From: Liolophura sinensis
Taxonomy: Eukaryota > Mollusca > Polyplacophora > Chitonida > Chitonidae
Direction: 5' to 3'
Assembly: GCF_032854445.1 (NCBI RefSeq)
Contig: NC_088306.1
Coordinates: 8,456,193-8,520,192, forward strand
Length of the DNA: 64,000 bases
Part shown: positions 39,110 to 50,646 of the stretch, one piece after another
How positions within the stretch are numbered: position 1 is the stretch's first letter
How the letters are laid out: each line of letters starts with the position of its first letter
The notes under the pieces: generated by a model
Told to the model about the DNA's origin: nothing
The model's database searches: none
What the model saw: only the letters and a program-made list of their open reading frames with translations
Program-made: the position numbers and the translations under genes

Positions 39110-39860
39110 AGAAAATATTTTCTAGATTGTCTCACCGAGGTCTAGTATTTGATCAAAAGAAGACAGAATTTGCCAAAGCAAAAGTCACATAAGACGTAGG
39201 CGGTGAACATGTAGTTCTCTGTTCAGGTAGTGAACAAGCCATTCTGGAGTTACATTTACTGCTATTAACTTGTAAGAAAGACATTGCTCAGAGTCTGTGG
39301 TTTTTACCGCACGTTTGCACTAAAATTCAGTGATGTTGCTGCGACATTGATGCTGATTAAGAGGAATGCCAAGGTCAAAGGTTATTCTGTCTAACCCTGC
39401 CGTTTTGAAAGCTTCTGAGTTTAGCCGTACATTTAAGATTGTAGTAGACGCCAGTGATATCGGGGTTGAATAGAAAAGTCTGCAAGTTTCTTCTCTGGAA
39501 AGATAAAGAAACATCAGCAGAATTACTCCACCATAGAGAAGGAAGCCTTAGGCCGAAGTGTATGTAAATAGCTGCACTACTGATGTCATTGGTTATACTG
39601 ATCACAATCCTTTAGCCTTCTTAGAGAATTTTAACTTTAAATATCAGATGTTATTGCGATGGAGTTTAATATTACAGCCGCATGGTTTGGAGATCGTACA
39701 TATTCAGGCGTGTTGGAAGCAATTGGGAAGTGGTACGGCCATCGGTCGATTATCCCAGCACAAAAGGCGGCCACGGAAGCTTTGGGACGGCTGGAGATGC
39801 CCTGAAATCATTTTTATGGGGTTTTATTCTTCACATAGATCGATTGCAGTTTTATATGCT
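39110..39860 (+). mobile_element. Ty3/gypsy pol remnant: end of reverse transcriptase and RNase H
   Basis: Fragments in several frames: 'QKKTEFAKAKVT' near 39160, 'FKIVVDASDIGV' near 39425-39460 (the RNase H start), and 'GYTDHNPLAFLENF' with 'LLRWSLILQPHGLEIVHI' at 39590-39710. The RNase H part is unmistakable. Several stops are present. It lies downstream of the integrase piece at 37.1-37.9 kb, so the two are probably separate insertions or a rearranged one. Confidence 0.85.
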
Positions 39861-42290
39861 TAATGGTCTGTAGTGCACATGTATGTGTGTCCATGGGCCT
39901 TCATTTTGTTGGTCGCCATTAAATTGCTTCGACTTTACTTTTGATTCTTTTTTTTGACTTTCTTTTCCGATTTTTGATGACAAGTACTGCGTCCGACGCC
40001 ACGGATATTAGTAGTAAAGATAACAATGTGGCTGATAAATTATCTAGAACTTAATTGTGAATTGTGTATGTATTTTTTATATATTTACATATATCCATTG
40101 TAATTTTTTCTGTTATTTTAAAGTGTTAATTTTTTTCAGTCAGTCACAGTAAAGATCTCTGTACTTCGATACAGGCATGATTCTTTGCGTGTGTGTGTGT
40201 AGGTGGGGGGGGGGGAGCTTACACAACGCCTTCTAACCTGTAGGTAATTTACTGTATTTATTTCATGGTTATACTTGTGAATTGACTTGAATTTAAAGGG
40301 GTCGGCATTTGACCCAGATTTGGGCTGTTTACGGGTACAGTCTGTCCCTGAGTTTGGGTATAATAATCCCGATCGGTCTTTCTTGATGCTCAGTGTCAGT
40401 GCATAAATGCTTTCTCTGTATAGTAGATAAGATGTCCTTTCTAGAATCAACTGTGAATTGTTGTAAACATCGTGATTAGAAGATTGCACAGTGTTGTTAG
40501 AGCTGTCTATAGTGAGCAGTTTACTTGTCAGTTTTGCCTGTTAGGAAAGTCCACTTTGAGAATATAATGATTTGTTACTGAGAGATAAGTGCCGAGTGTG
40601 CCAGTTGGCCACAGACCACCATTAGTTTCCATAAGGGACAATGTTAACGTTTAGCGCTGTAGCTCAGTCCCAAACATTCCGTGGCCAGTAAGCTTTGGCA
40701 TAGGTTGACCGTCAAAATCTGGACCATTCTTTGCCGGCAGCTGAGAGGGGTGCCTAGCAACGCCAAGGGGACGTCACTCGCAGCCTCATCACCGCCTGCC
40801 TCCTTGTGCCCTCTCGCCCAGAATTTCAAACTTTTATCATTAAAACTCATGCCTGCCCAAAGCTTAGACAATTTCCATCATTTTGATACCATGCATGCAC
40901 CTGTACACCAAACACGGCAGGCTGACACCATAAAATACACAGAACTACAATCGGAAGTTGTAATGGGGGCCTGTGCCCAGTTGACTGTAACTTTGGAAGC
41001 TTTATCTTACTGTTCGATCACACAGTTTCGTCGCCCATAATTTCATTGGAGGTGGCGCTGCTCTGTACGTCACCTCGCGTCAAGACCTGAGGACTGGATT
41101 CTATCCGGAGTGGACTTGGGACTTTAACTAATCAGTTTTCAACGCAGAGTTTGTGACTCGCAACGAGGTTGGATATTAACAATTCTGCAGTGTGCCTTTG
41201 TTTACGACTGCATGATTGTCACATGGATGCCAGTGTCGTCTCTCACTTGAGGAATTTGCGAGGGATTGTGGAGTTACCCGTTTCTGTGAACTCAGACTTG
41301 CCATTGACCGGAAGTGTCCCTAGCTGCTATGTCCCGGGAAAAAGTTATATGTTGTCGTTGTTGTTTACATTAATCTATGTATTTGTTTATATGTTGTACT
41401 GTTTGTACCAGATTATTCAATTATATTTGTTTAATTTATCTAAGTGTGTTTATATTTTTTTTGTTTGATCTTGCGTGAGGGTTATCGTTGTGAGGACACT
41501 GAACAAGACATTTCTTTACAGTTTTACCTCTCTGATAGTGACACCTTTACATCCCTGACAAGCATTACACGTAACTAAACAAAATCTGAAACTTCCGCAG
41601 CTACAATCTACAAAGTGCTCTGGTGACTGAGGTGAGTTTTTGTATCTGTCCAAAACTATTTTCCGCAGTCTGTCTAATCGTGTATAGTGACCATTTGCAG
41701 AATGTGAAAAAAATTAAATTAATTCATTTAATAAAATTGAATTGCGCTGACATCGTCCAATCGTTCAACTTAGCTTTGTTGAATTAGTATGAAATGTCTT
41801 TCGAATTCAGATTTGTTGAATGTAGAAAGGTATGCCTGTTTCTTTCAACTTATATATTTAGCTATCAGTCACACTCGCTGCCAAATTGCCTTTCGTTGTC
41901 ACCACAGACTCTGCATATTGGTATGTTGGACGTCCATAATATTGCAAAGAAAATGCAGTTAGAATACTTTTTTCTAATTCATAATGTTAAACTTCATAAT
42001 TCTGATTTCGACACTAATAACATTGCCTCACATAACAAGTGGCATGCTGGGCAATGGGCGTGGAGTGTAATTTGTTTTACAATAGGTGCGCCAACATGCT
42101 CCACACGAAACCGTCGACGACCTAGAACAAAAGGTTATGTCACTTTAACAGCAGTGCAAACAAAATCTGAACAGAATAACGCTAGCAACATTGCCCAACG
42201 GGATTGAATTTAATCACAGCATTTAAAGTGAATACTGCCTGTAACCAGCCACCATTATATATCACACGTGTGGATAATGACGGAATTCAA
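39861..42290. other. Unassigned stretch, possibly gypsy 3' sequence
   Basis: A (GT)n-G-run occurs at about 40185-40217. Frames of 119 codons (40681-41040, GTG start) and 137 codons (41794-42207, ATG) have no recognised family and no clear splice context. Part could be the LTR or UTR of the neighbouring gypsy remnant, but matched LTR ends were not found. A weak MITE-arm match (GTGACCATTTGCAGAATG) is near 41690. Confidence 0.3.
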
Positions 42291-42292
42291 TG

Positions 42293-42355
42293 ATTTATTT
42301 ATTTGATTGGTGTTTGATGCCATACTCAAGGATATTTCACTTATACATGGGCGAG
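42293..42355 (-). repeat. SINE-A 3' tip
   Basis: TTTATTTATTTGATTGGTGTTT plus ATACTCAAGGATATTTCACTTATAC, then unrelated sequence. Confidence 0.75.
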
Positions 42356-42551
42356 ATACAATTTCATATCGATTTTAATAAGTACAGGTAAAGTACAGAG
42401 TGTTAAAACTGTTGTTTGCAATAAAATTTTCATTTCACTGACACACTGCTTAGTGTTGTTCTATGCTATTTTGTATCAATTTTCCAACAACGCATCATGC
42501 TTTTCTATTGCGAAAGATCATATTTCACATGTTGAAAACGATTCAGTGAAC

Positions 42552-42702
42552 ATTTATTTATTTATTTATTTATTTGATTGGTGTTTTTCGCCGTACTCGA
42601 GAATATTTCACTTATACGACAGCGGACAGCATTATAAGAGGAAAAAGGGCAGAGCCCGGGGGAAACCCACGACCATCCGCGGGTTGATGACAAACCTTCC
42701 GA
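42552..42702 (-). repeat. SINE-A 3' half
   Basis: An (ATTT)n tail, GTGTTTTTCGCCGTACTCGAG, and the body as far as CCACGACCATCCGCGGGTTG. Confidence 0.85.
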
Positions 42703-43394
42703 TTCAGTGAATATAATAGCAGCAGAGCAGAAAATTTACGAATAGAAACATGTTGCTTGGCTGACCTACTTGGTCTATACGGGCCTATCTTTGTGCTGAA
42801 CTCCAGTCTTTGTACAGAGTTACTGGCGCGAGACAAACACACGTCTTGTTTACATCTCCCCTAGACCAGCCTGTTAGCTATAAGTACATGTATGTACATT
42901 GATCATGTTAAATTACGGCGCAGAATTCTACGCATATATAGCTATGTTTTTTCCCTTAATGCTCTATCCTGTAAAATCTATACACACACTGAATATAGTA
43001 ATTGCTATACAAGTAAGGACAATGTCAAATTTAAAATTCTATCTCTCCTATCGTAAAGTCCAGAAAAGAAAAGTCCAACAAAGATGTACCTTTTGGACTT
43101 TTCTTTAAACCCAATGAATATATATCTTTCACGGCCTTTGGTATGCACTGATTATTTCAAGCTTGCAGATCATCAACATACCAGCCGTGAACGAGAAAGA
43201 TTACTTTTTAATAATTTCTGCATTTGGTCCCGTATTCACTTCTACCCGTCCTCCGAAAGCCGGCCAGGGCTTTGCCTCAGCAAAATATAGGTCTTATGTT
43301 AGCTGTTACTCTTCGAAGTGCCCTCCAAACCTCCAGCCAGAAACAATTGTACTTATCGATCATTTATAGATTATGTTTGTCAGTTGAGACTTTT
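42703..43394. other. Non-coding stretch, nothing recognised
   Basis: Overlapping short frames of ~68 codons at 43084-43433 have no family resemblance. Confidence 0.4.
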
Positions 43395-43462
43395 GTGTGT
43401 CGTATAAGTGAAATATTTTTGCGCACGGTGTAAAACACGAATGAAAAAATAAATAAATAAGA
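43395..43462 (+). repeat. SINE-A 3' tip
   Basis: GTCGTATAAGTGAAATATTT, then ACGGTGTAAAACACG and an (AAAT)n tail. Confidence 0.75.
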
Positions 43463-43818
43463 CTTTTGTGTAAGGCTGCACATGAATCATAATTTAAAGA
43501 AAGTAAGTCGCAATGGGCCAGGTTTTACGGAGTTATGTCCCCTTTTCCCATCACACGCTCTTTGGCGAAATATAAGCGAAAAATTATTCCTTGATGAGAA
43601 TATTGTCCAAACGATATCACTGCTGAGGCGAATTTTAGAGAGTAATTGTCTCTTTTCTATACTCTTAATTAATTGGCAGAAAAACGTTGTCTTTAGTTTG
43701 GAAATGTCCAAAGTGCGGTATACATGTAGATGTTTCGGGAGGTGGGTGGGTGGGATATGGTTTTGGGGCTATGAGATGCTTGCCTTAATGAATCACCTCA
43801 TGCTGCAGCGATGGGCGC

Positions 43819-43890
43819 TTTAAGTCAGACGGGTTGCCAGGTACCTGAAGAGGAGCGATGGTTTTCTCCGGACCCTGTTCGATTTTAACA
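43819..43890 (+). repeat. Dispersed repeat fragment shared with 8388-8458
   Basis: TTAAGTCAGACGGGTTGCCAGG and GAGCGATGGTTTTCTCCGGAC; a probable SINE-B piece. Confidence 0.5.
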
Positions 43891-45456
43891 TCCCATTAAT
43901 GTATCCATGGCCAAGCTCCTACAGCATTATCAGCGCGAAACAAAGAAATGGTTATTAGACAGGAAATAATAAAACTTTGCGCAAGTATTGGTACACATTT
44001 CCACATTTGCAAACAAACAATGCCGTCTGATATGTATTCTGTTTCACATTAACGAGCCACAGCCTTGTTTCCCACGAGACCTAACAGCAATCATCATTCA
44101 GAAAACATCATTCATACGAAGCTAACCAAGCGATTCTATTATCCCATTAAAAGTAGAGTGATGGTGAAAACGAGTTTTGGTACTGTTGGTAATGGTGCGT
44201 AAACTATGAGATCCGAGATCCCGTGGCTAGATATGTCGATAGAGGTAGGCAAAGTTCGTGTTAAACCATTCACGGAGAGGAACTGTCCAAATCCGTTTCG
44301 CTAATGAAATAGCGATCATTATACCCATGTAATCGCTTTAAGATCTATTGGCGCCCTTGCAATACAGCGATCAGGCAGAACATATACTTGTATCAATGTT
44401 GATTATCATTATGGTCTGACCGTACATGTGAATAGGTGTAAATTTGCACTGTCCGTCACTTTTGCTACCACTTGAGCCTGGCTGGGTTGTATGAACACGG
44501 ATCTGAACGGGCAGAATTTTTCATCCGCAATAACATTGCATCAATGGTATCAACTTGGATTTTACCAAAATTTTAAATATCTGTGAATTTTGACATAGTT
44601 CTCCGTTTGTACCCAAGACCGTGTCAACATCTGGCTTGCCATGCTACTGCCTGAGGGAAAGTGAGGAAAGGGTGTATGCTCTCATGAACATATGTCACCA
44701 GGGAAAATCGTACGGAAAGCAAAAAAAGTAAAACGCTCGGAAAGCAGGAAACACACGAAAAGCGCACAACGTACGGAACCTCTGGAGTTGACTACGAACT
44801 AGAAAAGGTTTGGCGAGAAAGAAAGTGAAGGAGTTTTGTCAACAACAATGATGTGACGTGGTGTGTTAACAAGCACGGAAGCTTTCATCGGATGAAACGT
44901 TGACTATGTTTTCTTTTTGTGGAAAAGCAAATGGAATTTACACATGACCGAGTGTATAGTTTTCTCGCTTCTCAAAGCTGTCATGACTAACGGAGGAGTG
45001 AGTACATGGATATTACATGGTATCCAACATCAACGAAAACGTTATTTTCCTCCAGTTTATTCGAGAGAACCTTATTATGTGTGACACCTGATAACGCTGT
45101 GTACAAAGCTTAGCGCCTACCAACAGGTTTACCGTGAAATGGTTTGTCCAACATCAGAGCGGGTCTTAAAAGTACGTGTATAACGGTGCATGTTCTATCC
45201 ACGTGATATTCAACACAGGTTGTTCCAAGAACTTGATCTTTATACGGTATACTTCCAAGAATTAACTTCACAGTCTTCTTCATGTGGACAGACAATTCCC
45301 GGTGAGTGCTGTTCGTGTTCTCGGTAACTTGCGATTGTAATTAGAGAGCAAAAATGAACGAAATTTGAACTGAAAGAAAAATACCGTTGATTCGGGTCTG
45401 AACAAAGTTAATTGAACTAAAGCTACAACTGTACAGCTGTGTCTACATAGACAACG
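43891..45456. other. Non-coding stretch, nothing recognised
   Basis: Moderate GC with no long frame. Imperfect GTACGGAAAGC / CTCGGAAAGC repetition occurs near 44710-44780. Nothing assignable. Confidence 0.4.
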
Positions 45457-45629
45457 GATAAGCTCAGGTTGCTTATGTTTATCAGATATTGATAAGCCTA
45501 GGGTGCCTATCTTTAACATATAATGATAAGCCTAAGATGCTTATGTTTAACACATACTGATAAACCTAGGGTGCTTGTCTTTAACACATGTTGATAAGCC
45601 TAGGGTGACTACCATTAACACATACTGCT
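45457..45629. repeat. 34-bp tandem repeat, about five copies
   Basis: Unit like GATAAGCCTAGGGTGCTTAT plus GTTTAACACATACT, with regular 34-bp spacing. It lies about 550 bp upstream of the GPCR start. Confidence 0.85.
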
Positions 45630-46174
45630 ATTTCTTATTTCTAACTTCGTTGAATGTGAACTTGTAACTTGTATCAGTAGAACGTGTTAGGTACTAACTT
45701 TCCAAATGTCGATTCAAATTTATGGTTTTTATTCTTTAACAGACACATAATCGAAATGAATGTCTTCGAGAATGCAACGACGTAGTTGTGCACATATCCT
45801 TCTTGGATTCGAGAAGACCGGTCTTGCATTGTATATGATATCAACCTAGGACAAGTGGCATGTTCGGCAATGTTTATACACTTGTCTTTTGGATGAGACT
45901 TACCTTATTATGAATGAGTTATCAATTAACTAAGTCTATCAATGCAAAAAAAAACCTTATCCCAAAAGTTTCGAGGAACAAAGACATTACAGCTCCATGC
46001 AGATAGCTACACTACCAACTCTGGAAGGGGTCACACTCCATTAATGCTTATCGGATGAAGTTTCCTCTTTCATTTTTTTCAAATCAAATCAGGAATACGC
46101 ATTGGTGTTGGCGCATTGGATATTATCTTCACCGCGAATAGAGTGAGCACAACTTTGGGCGTTGGTGTTCCAAA

Positions 46175-47384
46175 ATGGCGAGCACTCGTCTCAATTCGAC
46201 TGAGGAATTGTACGAACTGTCCATGTTGTTGAAGGAAGGTGACAAAGAGCAGGCGCTAGCACATGCATCCACCATCGCGCTTGTCGTGGCCTGTATGCTG
46301 GTCGGGATCGTTGGCAATGTCATTGTGTGTGTTGTGTATTCGACAAAAATCGGCAAGTCCAACACAAATATGTTTATTCTGCAGCTGGGTATGTTTGATT
46401 TGTTTGTTTGTGTGGTAGTGATGCCCTTCATGCTTGCCGTTCTGCTGAAGACGTTCACATTCCTATCTAACACAATGTGCAAGATTTACTTCTACTCGAC
46501 TTACCTGTCCACGAGCGCCTCTTTGCTTGTGCTAATGGCAATCGCTCTCGACAGGTACAACAAGGTGTGCCGTCCACTAAAACCTGGGATAACCATCAGA
46601 ATGGCGACCCATTTGTTCTGGGTCAGCCTGTTCGTAGGTTCCATCTTGTCTGTCTCAGTTCCATACGTCTATGGACTTTCTACACAGGTGTACAAGCACC
46701 ATGGTGGTGCTGTGGTCAACGGCACCACTTGCGGTATACTGGACTCTGTTCGCGGCAGCATGCTTCATAAGACCCATGTCTACACGCTTTTTGCCATTTT
46801 TATTGCCGGGTATTGTTTCATAATCATGTTGTATATTCTTGTTGCCATGCGTGTCCGCCGAAGAGCGCGAAGACCTCAACCCACAGTGACCTTCAAAGAC
46901 ACGACCTTCAAAGGTCAAGTTCGTTTTACTCAACAGCCAACCACCAGCGGTATTGTGCAACACGTGATCGGCCCTGTCCAAAAAGGAAAACAGAGAGGAT
47001 TTGTTAACTCAATAAACGGCAGTACCATGAACAACAAGAGCGTAGCGGACGGCATCCGTAAACCATGTAATTCACAGAATAAGTTCCGCGGTCCTGCGCG
47101 CGGGCCGATGAGTAAAACGTCTTCTATGCTCATTCTCGTCTCTGTTGTATTCTTGGTGTCCTGGCTCCCGTTGTGGATTATTTTAGTGCGGGAGACGTCA
47201 ACAGAACGGGCCAGGAGTTTGATAAGAAAACGTTCTCCAGGCGGCGGCCCTTGAGAGGTTTTGGCGTTCTCTGTTCCTAGTTAACCACTCCATCAACCCT
47301 ATTATATACAGTCTGTTAAACAAGCAATTCAGGTATGATTGCAAACTAAGGATTAGTAAAATACGCCAGCGACTTAACTTCTAA
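46175..47384 (+). CDS. Intronless class A (rhodopsin-like) GPCR with a frameshift before TM7
   Basis: ATG in good context (CCAAAATGG). The first 359 codons encode an N-glycosylation site (N7-S-T), TM1 with GN (N48), TM2 with D75, C102 and C186 for the conserved disulfide, DRY at 126-128, a ~90-residue third intracellular loop rich in basic residues, and TM6 with SWLP (W330, P332; the usual C before W is S). The frame then runs into a stop at 47252-47254. TM7 with NPIIY (codons at 47295-47309) and a short basic C-tail ending at 47384 continue in the +1 frame. A one-base indel between about 47195 and 47225 is therefore needed to join them. The fold suggests a peptide- or amine-type receptor; the ligand is unknown. 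It is either a recent pseudogene, a polymorphic null allele or a sequence error. Confidence 0.85.
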
Positions 47385-47903
47385 CCAGGCGTAACCAAGT
47401 AACCAGGCGCCATTTCTGTTTGCATCTTGAAAATGTCGTGATACTTGAATTATTTTCTTCTGTAAAACTTCCCACCATCGTAAAGAACGATCAGCGTAAT
47501 TATGAATGGCGTTGAACGCTAATCAAAATAAATATCTAAATAATTTTGTCCCCAAATGGCTCAATGCACTATAAAGCACTAATCTCACCGTGGCCACACG
47601 AATTTGGCTCAACTGGTCTAACGATGCACTGACAAGCCGAGCAGACAGAATCACACTGACTTCTGGTATCACACAATATGTTCAAAAGATCTGTGACTAT
47701 CGGCAGGATAAGTTTTTAATGATGTTATTTTGTCCTAACCGGCGGAAAACTGGTTCCTCTGAAGACGCAACACTTAAAGGGATGCTTCAAAACTAACACG
47801 CACGGTCCTTACTCCCATTTGAACTACGAAGTCAAACGATTTTGGCGCACAAGTTTCTTCAACTTGGATGGGATTAGTCGCCATTTTTGCTGCCGTATTC
47901 GCC
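47385..47903. other. 3' flank of the GPCR
   Basis: A SINE-like tail (GGCGTTGAACGCTAATCAAAATAAAT) ends at about 47540, and AATAAA-like signals there could serve as poly(A) sites. Nothing else. Confidence 0.4.
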
Positions 47904-47980
47904 GTCACGTGACCTGGGGATTCCGGCTATAAATAGATTGCGCGTCACGCAGACTGCAAAGGCTTAGAACATCCCTCAGT
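47904..47980 (+). promoter_or_regulatory. TATA-type core promoter candidate with E-box palindrome
   Basis: GTCACGTGAC (47904-47913) lies 13 bp upstream of CTATAAATAG (47927-47936). An initiator-like CCTCAGTTC sits about 40 bp further down (near 47971). A second GTCACGTGAC occurs at 48186-48195. The TATA match is strong and the surroundings are GC-richer than the flanks. Confidence 0.5.
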
Positions 47981-48024
47981 TCTTTTCACTTGTTGACAAG
48001 TCGTTGCAAAGAAACTCCTTCGAC

Positions 48025-48117
48025 ATGTCCCCATACTGTGGCAAAATGACAGCCGCAATTAACAACGTTCTCACTCGACATCTCGCTCTTCTGACGTTTC
48101 TCCAGTACTGCGTGTGA
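48025..48117 (+). CDS. Short open frame (30 codons) downstream of the TATA promoter
   Basis: The first ATG after the TATA box opens a 30-residue frame (MSPYCGKMTAAINNVLTRHL...) ending at TGA 48115-48117. It matches no family known to me. It may be the start of a spliced gene, a short peptide or chance; no clear splice donor was chosen. Confidence 0.25.
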   Translation: MSPYCGKMTAAINNVLTRHLALLTFLQYCV

Positions 48118-48967
48118 CTTTTGGCCAAAGGTCAGGGAAACCCAGTAAACAAAACCACGTGATACAAAGACCGGGGTTTCACGATGTCACGTGACATGAA
48201 GTTGATTATTGCGTGAAATTTAGTCCAAACATGGCGGAAGTATACCGAAGCGAAGACGTTTCATCAAAAGACCAATGATTTACTCTACCGACCTGTTGAT
48301 AGGAACATAAAACTGAAGCTACAGTTGTATGCAGACATGATCTATCTGTTCATTGATGCATAAATCTACAAGGTCAGGGTTTAATACTTAAGATTTAAAG
48401 CCGCTGTTAAGGTAGAACAGCGAGTGCATCTCGGATCATTGCAGGAGTGTGTGAAGCTGAGCTAGCAGCTCGGTACGATAGTACATAGTTAGCTTCACTC
48501 GTGGAGCTAGTCTTACCTCAGCAGACTTGAGACTCACGAAAAAGATTGCCGGGAATAATACAACTCTTGTCAGTGTGAGTTTGGACGTTTGCTGGGTATC
48601 TGGGAAAGGACCAACGTTTTTTTTCTCCTTGGATTCAAATGTTTGCTTTCCACATAAAAAGACGTTCGATTTTAAGGCAATTGTTTCGAGTTTGAATTTC
48701 TTTGCTTTCTGTCATTTCGTAACGCGGAACACAGCTTTTTTCGCTGTGATAATCGTTAAACATTCTGGATTACGGCGTTAAAGACCAAAGAAACAAATGA
48801 ATTAATTAAAATATTTTGTAAAGATATCCTTGGCAGTGTGAGATTTTCTTGAATTTGTGCTAAAGCATAGCTAGATAACGGGAAAGTTTTCCTCTCAGTT
48901 TTGACTAGTGCAGGATATTAATAATGCGTGTTAAAACATTTTAGTTTTTGCATGAGAGTCTTACACT
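48118..48967. other. Non-coding stretch
   Basis: It holds the second GTCACGTGAC (48186-48195) and a CCACGTGAT near 48159. A SINE-like tail (CTGGATTACGGCGTTAAAGACC) ends at about 48795. Confidence 0.4.
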
Positions 48968-49155
48968 CAAAAAATAATCTGTTAATTTTAACAGAAAGTC
49001 TGTTATCTGATTGATGCTAGAATGTATTGTATTATTATAACAGAGTAGTGTGTCTCATTCAACACAGTAATGTGTCTCATTCAACATAATACCTTGTTAA
49101 TCTAACAGAATCGTTAGGTTGAATTGATACAATAGGTGTGTTATATTTAACAAAA
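48968..49155. repeat. MITE-like repeat with CTGTTAATTTTAACAG palindromes
   Basis: Several CTGTTA...TAACAG inverted pairs and a duplicated TGTGTCTCATTCAACA segment form a short symmetrical element. No coding capacity. Confidence 0.45.
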
Positions 49156-50528
49156 TAATCTTCCAAACGTCCACGAGGGCTTATATGCTTATAGACCTTT
49201 CCGAACTGTCAATCAAGAACACCTAGTTTACCAATCATTAGCAGTGTTAATCTTAGCGATAAGCTATTGTTAATTGTTAATCAAATAGTGAAATTATTGT
49301 TTCTGGCATCTAGTAGCCAATTAAAACAAAGCTTTCAAAGTGGCGGCGTAATATTCTGATCTAAATTATGTCCCCAATTCCACAAAGCAATGTTAATTGG
49401 TCACCGTCATAAAATGTTAGCCAATGAAGATGATTAGGGAAACAACATAAAAATCACATTAATGTAGTAGCTTAACAATTCAATTAGCTGTAAAGGATGA
49501 ATTTCCAGTTTTCGCCCTAAAAATCTCACATACAGGTAGGTCCACTAAGTTAAATTGTGTGTGTACAGGTGACAGTAGTTTCCACTCTTGTTAGTATTGA
49601 CAGATATAAAGAAAGGTGTGCTACAGATACATTGTACATATATGCACCTCATGCTAATTGTTTGCTCAGGAAAAAAAACATGTGGTGCAGAAGATGAACA
49701 AAAACAATTTCCCTGACACAATGCATGCTACTGAGTAGGCTAAATCATGCATAGACTACGATAGCCTAGTACTTAATCAGTGGTAGGCTATTTTTGAGAC
49801 CTGGTTCATGAACAAACCGTTTTTCACTGATGTCTATATATAATTTTAGTTGTGATCAAGGCCTACTGTTATCTGACTCTGTTAGTCCAGAAATAGCTTC
49901 AGTCAGTTGTAGCCTAGGGTTAATTAATCAGCTAATTATTAGTCCTGATTACTCCTGAACTTGTGTACATCATAACTTGTAAGTTATTCGTACACGGCGA
50001 TTTGACGTTTCTGGTCTTCATTCTTGTAAGATTTCTGTCAAGAAATCTACAAAGTTTACAATCAAACACAGCTGCAGTAAATAAAGTGTTGTTGTTGTTA
50101 CTCGAAGTTTTTTTTTTATCAGTGATTCCTTTGATTGTTTTTACGATTGCGAACCTTTATTGCCATTGTGTTTTGTAAACCTGGTGATATGCACTCGACA
50201 CATACTTGCCGTCGCTGGTTCCAACTACCAAGTACCAGTGCAAGCTGGGTCGGCGAGTGCACCACTATGATAATGAAGAAATTTACCAGCTAATTGAATA
50301 TGCTTTTGAATAAAACGGTGCATTTCTTTTACCTGTCATTTATAACTATTAGTCATTGAGAGACTTGTTTTGAGTGACCTGTGTTGTGTTTCGTAATGTT
50401 TTCAAACGGTCAAAAGACCTCTCATCTCATATATATTCATGACTATGACAAAGCCAGCGAAACTCGTGTCTTAATGAAATGGAAGTGTTTTAAGCGACTT
50501 AAAAAGTGAAAATTTTGTGTAATGTAAG
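49156..50528. other. Non-coding stretch, nothing recognised
   Basis: AT-rich; frames under 75 codons with hydrophobic low-complexity content. No gene supported. Confidence 0.45.
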
Positions 50529-50646
50529 ATTATACAACTCGAGTCGCTGTATTACGATGGATGTCACTCTCGTGAGAGGCACGTGATTCTGAAAATTAAG
50601 ACTGGAGTGATATCCATCGTAGCACAGGGTATCGCGTTGTATAACC
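50529..50646. repeat. Fold-back repeat, arms ~43 bp
   Basis: The left arm (50529-50572) and right arm (about 50603-50646) are imperfect reverse complements around GGATTATACAAC-type ends and TACGATGGAT / ATCCATCGTA inner parts. The loop is ~30 bp. It could be a small foldback transposon relic or a structured RNA; no other copy was seen. Confidence 0.6.

Noticed and set aside
40681-41040. 119-codon frame as a gene
   Set aside because: GTG start, no family resemblance, and a position just after gypsy RNase H makes decayed retroelement sequence more likely.
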